Notes: a model not told the origin generated them from the sequence alone. Positions 46,874 through 59,926 are shown, counted from the first letter of the stretch. The stretch is 64,000 nucleotides of DNA from Homalodisca vitripennis (GCF_021130785.1 NC_060210.1:187682501-187746500); one strand, 5' to 3'. Numbers and translations are program-made.

Positions 46874-47829
46874 GTGTTACTGATTTTTTGTTTCATTGAA
46901 CGATGGCGTGTCCGGAAAAATGATGTTTCCTTCAACAAAGTTGAATTAACGTTCGTTAGGAAAATAATGTAAGATGAAATTTTTAGAATGAAAATCGTTG
47001 CAGTGATGGCACCCCATTTAAGTCATTAAACATATTTTGTGACACTACATTGTTTGAAACGTCAAGTAGGTAAAAGATAACATGCGGAAAATGTCCAACA
47101 GTAAATCTCTATAAACAGAGCTTTTGCAAAGCTCCCTTAGTCTGTCTCCTACAGTCTAAGAAAATGCCACTTCCTGACATGGGCGATACTCAATTGAAAA
47201 TCTGATTTATTCAGTCTTTCCTTCCTTTTCACTGATTTAAGAGTTTTCAAAGCTTTATGCAAAACACATAATCCTTTCAGTTTTGTAAAATATATCTTAT
47301 TGGAGAAGCGTGTTTTTTATTTAAAATATTTAATTAATCCATTATTGCTTAAGTAATTCATTCAATGAATGTAACTCTTTGAAAAGGAATCATTGTAACA
47401 TCGATTGTAATTTTTATATTACTAACTTATTTTTACTTTTACCCAAGTCTATCACTTATGTAACTAGAGAGTTTAAATTTTGATATCAGATGTCCCTACT
47501 GTCCCAACACAAAGTAACTAATCTATAGACTTGAAATTTTTCTTTGTATCTATAGTGATACATCGTGATATATAGACATATTCAAGGGCTTTGGCTGAGC
47601 TTTGGCGAAAATGTTTACTTTGCTCGTAAATTTGTAGTGTAAACAACATAAAAACAAACTGAGAACAGTGATCTTGTGGCGTGTAGGTGGGATATTTCGT
47701 TATATTGATCGGTAAGACTCGTCAAATTTTGGCGGCCCTTTCAATAATCGTTGAATCTCTTTGTTTATACGAGAGAGGATATCCTTTTTATATAGTTAAC
47801 GTAAAGAATTATAAAGGTTAACGGAGAGA

Positions 47830-47938
47830 ATGGGATCTGGTTCATCGTTAGGAAAGGCTATGAATCAGGGTACCTTATCTGGAATTAATTACCCTATAAA
47901 CTGGAAATTGAGCGTACTAAATATTCGCAAATTCGATA
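47830..47938 (+). CDS. Candidate first coding exon in duplication unit 1
   Basis: An ATG frame beginning MGSGSSLGKAMNQGTLSG runs to a donor-like GTAAGT at 47939, leaving one base over. Without splicing the frame continues to a stop at 48013-48015 with a hydrophobic, low-complexity end. The MGxxxS start would fit an N-myristoylation signal if it is real. No family is recognised and no downstream exon was found. Confidence 0.2.
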
Positions 47939-48999
47939 GTAAGTGTTGTAGCGAATTTGTAGCACTCACTTTTTCCTTTACCTTTATTTTTTTTCTCTGG
48001 GAATATGCAGAGTGAATTTATTAAACCTTTAGAATAAAAGTTTTGCCTAGTTTGATTTCAATGAGAATTTTTGCAAAATTCTATTTGTGCTTCTGCCTTC
48101 GTGTTTGTTTTTCTGTTGAGTATCTCAAAAATGAGTTCAGCTACAGTCATGTAATATGTCCAAATTTGATATCTGTAAGGGTTCTGGAACAAATTTTACT
48201 TATGCATTTCCTTTTTTACATATTAAATGCTATTTGCACTCAGTATTGGCACACTTTTATTTTAAATATAGATTTCTAACCAATTTTCAAGATAAAGTAA
48301 TAATAACGTACCAATAGTAATCTATCTCACCCCAATCGTTCTGAGAGTTTGCTTAGGATCAACTGTAATCATCCATCGATCTGGAATTAATTACAGCAGA
48401 TGTTACAATCTTGTGAATTTCCTTTAAATGTATTAACGGAATATAAAACACAATTGTATAAAGGTTAATTTCATAACACATGCGTATTGCCTATTAAGAA
48501 TTTCAAATAACAATTATTCCATTAAAAAAGTGTTCCGAAAAAAAATTTAAATTTCGTACATTCTAACACCATAACGTATAAAAACGTATTTTTGGTCATT
48601 TAAACAAAACATTATACATTAATTGTTAATTTGAAACGATAAAAAGATTTTTTTTAGATTTCAAAACAGAGTTTGTTCATTTATTTTTAACACGAATGCT
48701 TTTGTAATGTTATTGGGTATATATCAACTAAACGAATTGTTTATTTAACTCAAATTCATTATACGTCAATAATGACTTGGTTCTTAGTTAACAGTGATTA
48801 TATAGAAATTTAATATAAATATTTATACATTTTAAATTAATTCCTAAAGGAATAGCGATGAATAGATTGACGTCTCTATTTAAAACAAGGACTTTTGGCT
48901 CACTGACCACTAGATTTAAGAACATTTCTTTTGACGCAATAAGACTGATGTATATTTAAACTGACATTACTGAATAACCTTGTTCCATATACTGTGAAC

Positions 49000-51379
49000 A
49001 CTATCTCTAATCACAAATTATTCACTAACACTCCCATATCCCATAGCGTGACATGCAATATCATCTAACTCAGTGTTTGCAAATTATAAATCATGCTTCA
49101 TGAAAAATGATTAGTCTATAGCTCATTTAGTTTTTGTGATATATTTCGGATAGATATATAGATAGACAGACAGAAATATAAATAACTAATAATTATGTCT
49201 TAGGCTCGTAAATTACCTGAAGAAGAGATCAGATTCCAGGTCTGGAAACGTAGTGTTACTGATTTTTTGTTTCATTGAACGATGGCGTGTCCGGAAAAAT
49301 GATGTTTCCTTCAACAAAGTTGAATTAACGTTCGTTAGGAAAATAATGTAAGATGAAATTTTTAGAATGAAAATCGTTGCAGTGATGGCACCCCATTTAA
49401 GTCATTAAACATATTTTGTGACACTACATTGTTTGAAACGTCAAGTAGGTAAAAGATAACATGCGGAAAATGTCCAACAGTAAATCTCTATAAACAGAGC
49501 TTTTGCAAAGCTCCCTTAGTCTGTCTCCTACAGTCTAAGAAAATGCCACTTCCTGACATGGGCGATACTCAATTGAAAATCTGATTTATTCAGTCTTTCC
49601 TTCCTTTTCACTGATTTAAGAGTTTTCAAAGCTTTATGCAAAACACATAATCCTTTCAGTTTTGTAAAATATATCTTATTGGAGAAGCGTGTTTTTTATT
49701 TAAAATATTTAATTAATCCATTATTGCTTAAGTAATTCATTCAATGAATGTAACTCTTTGAAAAGGAATCATTGTAACATCGATTGTAATTTTTATATTA
49801 CTAACTTATTTTTACTTTTACCCAAGTCTATCACTTATGTAACTAGAGAGTTTAAATTTTGATATCAGATGTCCCTACTGTCCCAACACAAAGTAACTAA
49901 TCTATAGACTTGAAATTTTTCTTTGTATCTATAGTGATACATCGTGATATATAGACATATTCAAGGGCTTTGGCTGAGCTTTGGCGAAAATGTTTACTTT
50001 GCTCGTAAATTTGTAGTGTAAACAACATAAAAACAAACTGAGAACAGTGATCTTGTGGCGTGTAGGTGGGATATTTCGTTATATTGATCGGTAAGACTCG
50101 TCAAATTTTGGCGGCCCTTTCAATAATCGTTGAATCTCTTTGTTTATACGAGAGAGGATATCCTTTTTATATAGTTAACGTAAAGAATTATAAAGGTTAA
50201 CGGAGAGAATGGGATCTGGTTCATCGTTAGGAAAGGCTATGAATCAGGGTACCTTATCTGGAATTAATTACCCTATAAACTGGAAATTGAGCGTACTAAA
50301 TATTCGCAAATTCGATAGTAAGTGTTGTAGCGAATTTGTAGCACTCACTTTTTCCTTTACCTTTATTTTTTTTCTCTGGGAATATGCAGAGTGAATTTAT
50401 TAAACCTTTAGAATAAAAGTTTTGCCTAGTTTGATTTCAATGAGAATTTTTGCAAAATTCTATTTGTGCTTCTGCCTTCGTGTTTGTTTTTCTGTTGAGT
50501 ATCTCAAAAATGAGTTCAGCTACAGTCATGTAATATGTCCAAATTTGATATCTGTAAGGGTTCTGGAACAAATTTTACTTATGCATTTCCTTTTTTACAT
50601 ATTAAATGCTATTTGCACTCAGTATTGGCACACTTTTATTTTAAATATAGATTTCTAACCAATTTTCAAGATAAAGTAATAATAACGTACCAATAGTAAT
50701 CTATCTCACCCCAATCGTTCTGAGAGTTTGCTTAGGATCAACTGTAATCATCCATCGATCTGGAATTAATTACAGCAGATGTTACAATCTTGTGAATTTC
50801 CTTTAAATGTATTAACGGAATATAAAACACAATTGTATAAAGGTTAATTTCATAACACATGCGTATTGCCTATTAAGAATTTCAAATAACAATTATTCCA
50901 TTAAAAAAGTGTTCCGAAAAAAAATTTAAATTTCGTACATTCTAACACCATAACGTATAAAAACGTATTTTTGGTCATTTAAACAAAACATTATACATTA
51001 ATTGTTAATTTGAAACGATAAAAAGATTTTTTTTTAGATTTCAAAACAGAGTTTGTTCATTTATTTTTAACACGAATGCTTTTGTAATGTTATTGGGTAT
51101 ATATCAACTAAACGAATTGTTTATTTAACTCAAATTCATTATACGTCAATAATGACTTGGTTCTTAGTTAACAGTGATTATATAGAAATTTAATATAAAT
51201 ATTTATACATTTTAAATTAATTCCTAAAGGAATAGCGATGAATAGATTGACGTCTCTATTTAAAACAAGGACTTTTGGCTCACTGACCACTAGATTTAAG
51301 AACATTTCTTTTGACGCAATAAGACTGATGTATATTTAAACTGACATTACTGAATAACCTTGTTCCATATACTGTGAAC
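49000..51379 (+). repeat. Direct tandem duplication, unit 2 (2380 bp)
   Basis: Second copy of 46621-48999, including the 61- and 78-codon frames (now at 50209 and 50422). The single difference I noticed is one extra T in a poly-T run. Such identity means either a very recent event, an unequal crossover product still polymorphic, or an assembly duplication. Confidence 0.97.
50209..50317 (+). CDS. Candidate first coding exon, duplicate in unit 2
   Basis: Exact duplicate of 47830-47938, including the GTAAGT donor-like site. See that entry; the same doubts apply. Confidence 0.2.
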
Positions 51380-52231
51380 ACTGTTCATCTAACTTCTGAG
51401 ATAGGATATCGAGGATTTTAAAAGCAAAATACATCTCCCCATTTTAACCCATAAGTGAGGTTATGTTCACGAAAATACTTTTAATCTTTACGTAAGTCAT
51501 AAGGCACGTTAGTTTGTGTGTGTGTGTTAAATTTATTCGTCTAAGCATATTCGGAAGATAAAAAATATAGTGCTTCTTGCTGTAATAAGCCAGAATAAAC
51601 CACTATGGGATGTTGATTTTCGTGAACAACTGTTATGTTTCTGGTAACAGCATAAGTTGAAGCATATGTGTGTTTAATATTACCTTTCTAGGATATCTAG
51701 AAGTTGAAAAATAAAACATAGTTCTTCTAGATGTTGCAACTGTATTTCTACCTAGATGATTTAGCTTAAATTTATAAAAATATTTTGTTTTCCATTTTAT
51801 TTAACGTATAATATGATTGTGAAATTTCTTTTTTCAAGCAAAACGGTTAGTTAAAGAAAAAATAAAGCCCTGTTAGGGGTTTAAAATCCATTTAAAACCC
51901 CAATAGGTGGTTTGCCTTCATACACAGACTTCTATTTATTTGCTGAGAACATAAAATATGTTTTAGTAAAATTTCATCTTACTAGAACCTCGAGACGTGA
52001 AAAATATTGTTATTCTAAGGGCTGAAACTCCAATAATTACGCTATGGATTTACAGTCTATAAGAAAATGATTTAGTTTTTAATTGTCATGAGGCTTAAAA
52101 AAGCCTAAGTTAAATTTTCTAGGATATTTTAAAGTTGAAGAATAGTTGAAGAATAATCATAAAATCTCCCAGTTAACATTTTATTATTTGTATATCTGTT
52201 ATATAGTTATACAAATAATCTATATACAACT

Positions 52232-52236
<5 letters not shown>
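51380..52236. other. AT-rich DNA with weak internal repetition
   Basis: Recurring TAGGATATCTAGAAGTTGAA-like phrases (about 51400, 51690 and 52115) suggest old, diverged tandem or dispersed copies. No ORF. Confidence 0.35.

Positions 52237-52312
<76 letters not shown>
52237..52312. repeat. (AT)n microsatellite
   Basis: About 38 uninterrupted AT dinucleotides. The plus frame of alternating Ile/Tyr across it is an artefact. Confidence 0.97.
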
Positions 52313-52314
<2 letters not shown>

Positions 52315-54301
52315 CTGTGTTTTTGGTCAGTTTCAAATATGAAAATTCAATTAATATTACAAATAAAGTATAGTTTGTAATGTAAATGTGTCACGATATA
52401 TTGAAGTATAGTACACAATGTACATGTTGACATATACTTTAGTTACTAGCTATTTGTTGACACTACATTTCGAATGAGTACCTTCCACGGAAGACTTTAG
52501 TAAATATAACGTAAGTGTTTACCTTCTCGAATGCAGTTTACTGTGAAGGAAGAGGGTCATAAATATTTGATCAGTGTTAACAGCTAAAGTAAGACCTTAC
52601 TCAAATTTAAGAGGATGGATGTAAAGCTGTAGCACTGGGTAATTCTAAACAGTGTAATTTAGTTTAGGAATCGCAAATTGATAGTTAACTTTAGTTCTTA
52701 ACAGTAATTACAATTTACCGACTACTATGATGAAATACAACCTATTTGGGGTACAAATACCGGTGTTTTATAATGTTACAGTTATAATTTTCACAAATAA
52801 ACTTTATAATTGTAAGAACTAGAACAAATATATTCTTATCTCCAGAACCTTTTACTGAAGATAACGGAACAGGATACACGACTTTTCAATGACGCATTTA
52901 AATTAAAAATGGCATATACGATATACTTAAACTCCGTTAACTATAAATAGTTTGGGAATGTTTCGGTCAAGGGGCGAAGCAACAGGATAATTACCGTTAT
53001 ATATACAATTATTGTAAACCCCTTTCATTAGAAAGATTTTAACTAAAAATATCATAGGCATATTATGGAGCAAATTAAAAATGATAATTTTGAAAACGAC
53101 TTTTTAACCAAGGTAATCGACATGGGCATGGAACTCTGAAATGCTGGGAATTGCCAGAAACAAGTTATTTTCAGATTCCAGAAGCCTCTAGATGCCGGGA
53201 CTGGCCAGTAAAACGAAAGCTCCCAGGGAAAAGGAGCTCCTCCAGTTTAAAAAAGCCCAGGTTCCCAAAGCTTCCAGATATAGGAAGCCACAAGAGCCTG
53301 AGATTTTAGTGCATTTCTCAAGTAGTGTAGTTTCTCTTCTTGAATCTTTCAGAAATCAGACGGTCTAGTGGTGATAGCTCTCAATCTACCGATCATACAA
53401 ACCGAAATAACAACATGAGTCAGACCTTTTACGTAATAATATTTTAAAACAAGCATATGCCATAACATTTAAAATAAAGCGTAATATTTTAAATCTTATT
53501 GTTATTCATCATTGATGTATATTAATGTATTAAGGTTATTGGCTGAAATTTAACTCATTCCATAAATATAGTCTCTGTAGAGATTTTTTATTTAAGAAAC
53601 TTGTAACCGGCGTGCCAACAGATCTTTAAAATATGTAAACATATTTTGAACACAGCATGTACCAGAAAATAAATAAAAGCATCATATTGTAAATCGTATT
53701 GTTACTCATCATTGATGTAGAATACTTTATTAATTTTATTAGCAGATATTCAGCGAAGCAACTCGAGGAGTTTTTATTTCTCTCCATCTGTCTGCATGGT
53801 ATCTCGAGAACCTACTGACTTGATAATTCACAAGAACATTTTTGTTACAAAATCCAAGGAATTTGGCTGTGCGTAACAAAAGATTTTTGCATTAGTTTTA
53901 TGCGTTACAATAATGGCAACTACACAATTTTTATAATAAATAGATTTGTACAAAATATTATACAGATACAGTGTGATAACAACAGTTTCTCTCCCCTCCC
54001 TTACCCTAAGGCCCAGGTTTGGCACCACGTCACGATGAAGATACGACACTCTATACGTCTCACACACTCATGCGTATGTCAATAAAAAGGATCGAAATAA
54101 TCTTTCCTGTAATTGAAACTGGAGACCCTTCCTGTTTATTATTGTTAAATAGTACAAATTGAAAATGATTATTAAGTAGTAATACCAAATAGGTCTAATA
54201 TAACTAATTCGTAATCATAACTATTTGTAAATTATATTAATTTTTTCACTGTTAATTTCTTTCCAAACTTATGCAAGTAATATATGTTGGTGCACACTTA
54301 C
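52313..54301. other. AT-rich DNA, no supported gene
   Basis: A less AT-rich patch at about 53140-53300 (for example GATGCCGGGACTGGCCAGTA) has no ORF and may be an old repeat. Nothing else is recognised. Confidence 0.42.
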
Positions 54302-54352
54302 CATGTAAAAATCACACTTACTACAAATGCTTAGATCCAGCTCATCTTCCAT
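54302..54352 (-). CDS. Very short candidate first exon
   Basis: On the minus strand ATG at 54352 opens a 17-codon acidic/CxxC peptide (MEDELDLSICSKCDFYM), followed immediately by a consensus donor GTAAGT (54301-54296). Without splicing the frame stops at 54269. There is no corroborating second exon, so chance is a serious alternative. Confidence 0.15.
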
Positions 54353-57121
54353 TTGGAGCAACGTGTAAAATATTACGCTGTCACAGACTTCACTCCTGGA
54401 ATTTGTTCGTCTAAAGAGAAAAAAAATTACATTTCCAGACTCCGCACAAAGAGGAAGGTGAACGCTAAACTCAACATTCACATTGAATTAACTTTTCGCA
54501 TCATAGTTATACTATCACTATATTTTAAACTGTTTTTAATTTTGGTTACAATGAAGAATTGTTAAAGGGTATCTGAAAATCTAAACACAAGTCCAAGTTC
54601 TAACAGACGGTATAATAAAAAACTTGCCTTTAATTATAGAATATAAACATCGGGATGGATTTGAAAGGTATTCAAGTAGCCTTAGTCTTTTATACCATAT
54701 TTTTTGAGAGGTTGCTATAATTTGCTTAACCCAAAAAGGCAAATAATCAAGACATTGCTGATGATTCTGTCAATGTTAGACTGTCGTTCCAATTGTTTGT
54801 CAAGCTACTACTTTAATAGCACTCTACGGCCCTTTTAAATAAAGATGATAATACGTAAATATTAATATATTTTAAATAGAATTAGTTGGTTATTGTCGAA
54901 TATATTGTAAAAAATGTAATTTAATTATTAATAATTTCTATTGTAATAACAGAATCCTTATCTGTAAATCACATTCTTACATTATATACTAGATACTGTT
55001 TTAAATAGCCACAATTAAACCAAAAGTGCTAAGCACTACTTGAATAGTTAGAGTATATAGAGGAATAAAGTACGAGTAAACTATGCGTATAAAACGAAAA
55101 TCTCTCAATCACACAGTACTAATTTTATTCATAAAGTTTTATATGCTTTAAAAGTTGCACACGTATCACTAAGGGAAGATAGAAAACAAAAGCATTTTCA
55201 TTAGGATCAACAAACCTATAGGGTTAAAAGAGGTTATAAACCATATAAAAATATATATATTTTTTGTAAAGCCCGGACATTCTAGATATATGAAATTTTA
55301 CAAAAAGGTATCTTTTGCTCTCAGAAGTGATATTTTATAAATGTCAAACTCTTTTATTTAGTCTCAGAGAAGATTTCAATAAACAGGGCTGCAACCAAAA
55401 CAAATGTATTTCGGAATTTTACATCCTTATGCCTTAGAAAGATTAATTTGACACATACATTACCTTTTGACATAAACAAAGAAAACTAAAGCGTTCAAAT
55501 AAACATCAAAAATACAACCCACAACAGTAACGGTTAAAATTCTCAAAATAAAAATTTAAATCAACGACGTGACAGCAAAACACATGTGTGAGCTATACAC
55601 AATGCAGTAGGGGTGCAATATCCATGTATATTGTATAACACGAACTCAAGCCTGTTGGTGTGTGGACGGCAGGGACATTATGATATGGCTCGGGGAAGAT
55701 AAGGGCAAAGCTTGTCTCAACAATTTCACAACAGTACTCTACGGCTGGGCCGTAAAAACAGTGGAAATCCCTTACCTAAGAACAAACTAGTTTTTTAATA
55801 AACTTCAGCACCCTATAGGTGTTGTACTATCTAACTAATCAACATAGGGCCGATCTTGATACTACAGTAAAACAAGTGGTATAATATGTGTTGCAGCATC
55901 TGGTATCTGAAGCTGTCTCAGACTTTACTCCTGTAATGTAACATGACTAGGTGTTTTAAATCTGTCTTTGGGAATCTGTTCTAGTGTAAATCTTTGCTAC
56001 CGTTATTATACCTACTTTTGTTTATATGGGTTAAATATTATCAAACATTACACTTTTTTACATAAGAAAGAAGCTGTGAGGATGTGAAAAAGAAGAAAAT
56101 ATGGATTAAGATGTTTATGAGGGTAAACTTTTGTGGAAAGGATAAATCGAAATTGATAAATGATAATGATATGATAAAGATAAGTTAAATTGTGTGCGAT
56201 TTGAAATTAAATTAAGATTATTAGGGAAAATGTTTAACTGTAAATAATTATGGGTTATTTAGTTAATTTGTATTGTTTCATTGGAAACATCTTTCAAAGC
56301 TACTAAGGAATCTTATGTTGATATACAAAGCACGTAAGATTTTTCTTAGTCTATCGCCTACAGCGATATAAATAGTTTTACTGTATAGTGAACTTTTGTT
56401 TAAATCTGGGGTGGCAATTCTTCAAGAATATAAAATTGTTGACAATGACTAGTCCATCCCCGTATGTTGGTTTGTTCCTTTATGTAAACTTTTTTTATAT
56501 GTACTAAATACAATATTTTTTGCAACATAAAAAGAGGATGGATTATTTGAAAATAATATTCTATTCTTGTAACAATTAAAGATGACAAAATTCCAAAACC
56601 CTTACAGTTAGCGAATCAATAACTTTTTAAGGAAGGATACGGAAACAGCTTAAAATATTAAGGTGTTCTTCAAAGCGAGTTACAGAGTAAATATCTGTAA
56701 AATAAAATGAAATGTTTCCGATTCCACTAATACGGCATTAAATCGTTGTTTGATTGCTCAGTGTAAGTCGCGCTTTGATCTTTCGTGTAACGCAAAATGA
56801 AAAGAGGAAATGCCAATAACACAAAAAGTCCTGTATCACTTTATCTTGAATGAAAGGGCGTTCAGTACCTTGGTGAAGCCTTTCGTGTGCCTTGATAGAA
56901 AATCAGTTTCCAATACCTTTCGAATTATTAGATATTGTTTCATTCATATTCATTCATTCATTCATTTAACTTTCTTGCAACAAAAACGAACTACATAAAA
57001 AAACAAATATAGAATTATATAACATAAATTTCTTTCCATGTTTTTGTAAGTTTGATATTACAATACGTACCTGTATGATGCCTTAAATTGTCCAATTGAA
57101 CAATTTATGAAGTTAGGAAAA
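54353..57121. other. AT-rich DNA, no supported gene
   Basis: Only short frames occur (54353-54565, 56400-56588 and 56810-56998). A small CATT repeat lies at about 56938-56966. A less AT-rich patch at about 55600-55760 has no ORF. Confidence 0.45.
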
Positions 57122-57135
57122 CCCTTTAAGTGATA

Positions 57136-57155
57136 GTGGGTGAATTATTTCCCAC
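57136..57155. repeat. Subterminal 20-bp palindrome 1
   Basis: GTGGGTGAATTATTTCCCAC. It begins 14 bases inside the left end. Confidence 0.8.
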
Positions 57156-57196
57156 CATGTTTTGCTTTGGATTATTTGTTACAGCTCAAAAAATCA

Positions 57197-57216
57197 CTGG
57201 GATAATAATCTCCCAC
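57197..57216. repeat. Subterminal 20-bp palindrome 2
   Basis: CTGGGATAATAATCTCCCAC. Confidence 0.8.
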
Positions 57217-57313
57217 TTTGGAATCCTTCAATGAATAAACATATCTCTATGGAGAAGGAGGTTTCTTTCAGCTGACAAAAAAATAGTAAAGCCAGTCAGC
57301 TGTTTATTCAAAA

Positions 57314-57333
57314 GTGGGAAATTATTATCCCAC
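57314..57333. repeat. Subterminal 20-bp palindrome 3
   Basis: GTGGGAAATTATTATCCCAC. Confidence 0.8.
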
Positions 57334-57787
57334 TGGCACTCTGGGACAACTAACCTACAGATTCTTCTTGGATCTTTGTTTTTTATATCAAGATAATAGA
57401 TGACTGATGTAACATTTTAGATTTTGAAGGTTAGTAAACATATCTATAATCAATTAGGATTATTTTAATGATATAATGTATACATTTTCTCATGTAATAT
57501 GATTGGAGTGAAAACTATTGTGTTGCAAAACACTAGGCTAGATTTGCAGGTTATGTTTTTGGCTAGAGTTTGTAATATTTTCTTACACACTTGGAAAGTT
57601 TAGATAACACAGTATTATACATCAATCTATTCAGCAACTTATAGTTTTCAAAAGGACATTACCACTTTAGTCCAAGCACATTTGGCAAAGTTAATAGTTA
57701 GCTGTCACTGTAAGCCTGCATACTTAGACAGGAATGTTTTACGAGGTTGAGGCCTATATCATTTTATGCCTAGCATTTTTGTTACGG

Positions 57788-58229
57788 TACATGGGAGGCG
57801 TTGATCGCTTTGACCAGCATATGTCAAACTACTCAATAGTTCAGAAATCAAGAAAGTGGTGGATGAAGATTTTTTATTGTTTTATTGATTCAGCTGTAGT
57901 CAATAGCTATATCATGTACTCACATGATTGTAAAACAAAAAAGAACAAACCAATCACACACCTAAACTATAGATCTGCTCTTGTAAATGGCCTCATTGGA
58001 AGTTTTTCTTCAAGACTTCGGAAAGGATTTTCTCCAGTACAAAAGGACGAGCGACTGTTCAAAATCATGTTCGGCACTCAAATGTAGGTGCACATCTACC
58101 CCAAAAATTGAGAAGTACAGGAGGTGCGCACATTGTTCTAAGGCCAAGGAGAAGAGGAGCAATATGGTCTGCCCGACTTGTAACGTTGCTCTCTGCAAGG
58201 ATTATTTTACTCCATTCCACCAAAACTAG
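57788..58229 (+). pseudogene. piggyBac transposase, C-terminal remnant
   Basis: The remnant starts at YMGGVDRFDQHM, which contains the third catalytic aspartate of the family. It continues through RKWWMKIFYCFIDSAVVNSY and an LVNGLIGSF segment. Near 58080 the homology leaves this frame, passes through a second frame (NVGAHLPQK) and resumes in the third with the cysteine-rich C-terminal domain (RRCAHCSKAKEKRSNMVCP, then CNVALCKDYF), ending at TAG 58227. Two single-base frameshifts, and the loss of everything upstream including the first two catalytic aspartates, make it non-functional. Identification rests on motifs of the piggyBac (DDE_Tnp_1_7) family. Confidence 0.85.
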
Positions 58230-58397
58230 ATGAAAAAGGCTACAAAACAAGCCCCACAATTCGTTTTTGTGTTTCAAAGTGTTTTTTATCTTTAGTAATA
58301 ATGTTTGTAATAATATTATAATTAAAATTTGCTGTTATTATTAAAATATTATGCATAGGACTAAATTATTTCATTCAATTCCTCTAATATCCAAAAA

Positions 58398-58417
58398 GTG
58401 GGAAATATATATCCCAG
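58398..58417. repeat. Subterminal 20-bp palindrome 4
   Basis: GTGGGAAATATATATCCCAG. Confidence 0.8.
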
Positions 58418-58465
58418 TAAATCATACACCACACATGGATAAATGCAGGTTGCTTATGTTTTCAC

Positions 58466-58485
58466 TGGGATATTAATTTCCCACC
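58466..58485. repeat. Subterminal 20-bp palindrome 5
   Basis: CTGGGATATTAATTTCCCAC. Confidence 0.8.
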
Positions 58486-58618
58486 CAAAAAAACACAAAA
58501 ACAAATAAAATTGTTTTGGAATTATTTTTTAAAGTCATATTTGGCAACATTAGAACCATCCTATAAAGAAATTGGCTCATTTTTCAAAGTGCCAGACTAC
58601 TGACACTTAAAGGGTTAA

Positions 58619-59926
58619 ACATTCATAATTTATTAATTTCTAATTAAAAAAGAACCTGTTTAAAAACAATAAAAAAACCTAAGGAAATTCTTGATTTATA
58701 AGCTGGAGGTGAAATAAAAGAAATTAAATCTTAACTTCCAGTCTGAATATTCCAAATTATAACAACAATGAATTGTCTCTTTTGACTACAGGAGTAAATC
58801 CATCTCATATCCATTTATTTAAATAGGGAACTGAAGTTTGTTTCTGCACCAGAGCAACAATGGCAGCAATACAGTTTAGCAATTTTCTGTAGCCTCAGTT
58901 TCATCTTAAAAATTTATTTTTTACAACATATTTACGTATTGTAAGAAAGAAAGAGTATAATAAATTTTTATATCTCTATTTAAATTATATTGTATGGAGA
59001 TAGTACCTTTTGGTATTCAGATTTTCATTCCTTACCTATTCGTAAAGAATTATATAAATCAAGATTTCGATTATTAAAATGTAGAAATAATAATATCGTC
59101 GAAACTGTATGTTCGTAAATATTAGAATAAAATCACGCGTGTTTACCAGACTCGTACTTCTAAAAATGTACAACGAAATTCTAATGCCTAAATTGCAGTG
59201 TTAATTATTATTATTTGTAAGATATTATTCGACAAATCCTACATATAAAATAATATGCTTATTCTTAACTTTTAAATGTGAGTATTATTATCATAACGTA
59301 AACGAAGGCCCTATTTTAAAACGAAGAGTCCGTTATTTAAATTGAAAAGGAGCCAAAAATAACTAAACAGTAAGAGACTTAAAAGGCCAGAAGTGATTAG
59401 AATCATTCAGCAGCTCCTAGCCAAAAAATGAAATGATCTAGATTAAATATCTGTTGGCTCTAAATATAATGCTCAAAGCACATCGTAAGGCCATTAATCC
59501 AAGGAGATATTTGCAAAAGTCCCTACAGGACTAGGTGCAATTTTCTAAAGTTCTTGTCCAAAGAGAACAATGTATTACACTTTCCTATCTATCAAGAGGT
59601 ATCGCATGGGTGGATTGACGAACATACAACGAAGAGATATAATACAGGGCCTCTTGTTGGCAGATCTTTCATGATGTTGAGTCGAATAGATAAATTAAAA
59701 TGAAATTTTAAAAGCCGCGTTTGCGTCGCTACACTTAACGTTCTAGAAGTTATATAACAGAAACTCGTTATTCTTTTGTGCGCACAAAACACACTTCTTC
59801 TTTTTAGTTATATAAAAATTAGGTATTAGTATAATTATGAAATTCGAAACTCTAAAATTAAGTAATAGTGTATTCAGAACATTATATACTATCTTGTGCT
59901 CTCATATATATATAATTACAATAAAC
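58619..59926. other. AT-rich DNA, no supported gene
   Basis: No ORF of interest. The 66-codon minus frame at 59592-59792 has no recognised motif. Confidence 0.45.

Larger units (their letters stand above)
46621..48999 (+). repeat. Direct tandem duplication, unit 1 (2379 bp)
   Basis: Identical by eye to 49000-51379, apart from a T8 versus T9 run near 48650/51030. Outer and inner breakpoints share the trinucleotide ACT (left flank GAAAACTATC, junction GAACACTATC, right flank GAACACTGTT), consistent with microhomology. The unit contains a CAGACAGA-type repeat near its left end and an apparently inverted fragment of the same family at about 47500-47620. Confidence 0.97.
57122..58614 (+). mobile_element. 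piggyBac-type element, 1493 bp, internally deleted
   Basis: Terminal inverted repeats are CCCTTTAAGTG (57122-57132) and its inverse CACTTAAAGGG (58604-58614), with looser similarity further in. The right end abuts TTAA (58615-58618). The left has AAAA (57118-57121), probably a mutated TTAA. The interior encodes only the C-terminal part of a piggyBac transposase. Five 20-bp palindromes, three near the left end and two near the right, read (G/C)TGGG - AT-rich 10 bp - CCCA(C/G). It cannot mobilise itself but could in principle be mobilised by a related transposase. Confidence 0.88.

Noticed and set aside
52146..52373. 75-codon ORF of alternating Ile and Tyr
   Set aside because: Translation of the (AT)n microsatellite.
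55221..55245. AGGGTTAA as another piggyBac end
   Set aside because: No partner inverted repeat or transposase sequence was found nearby.
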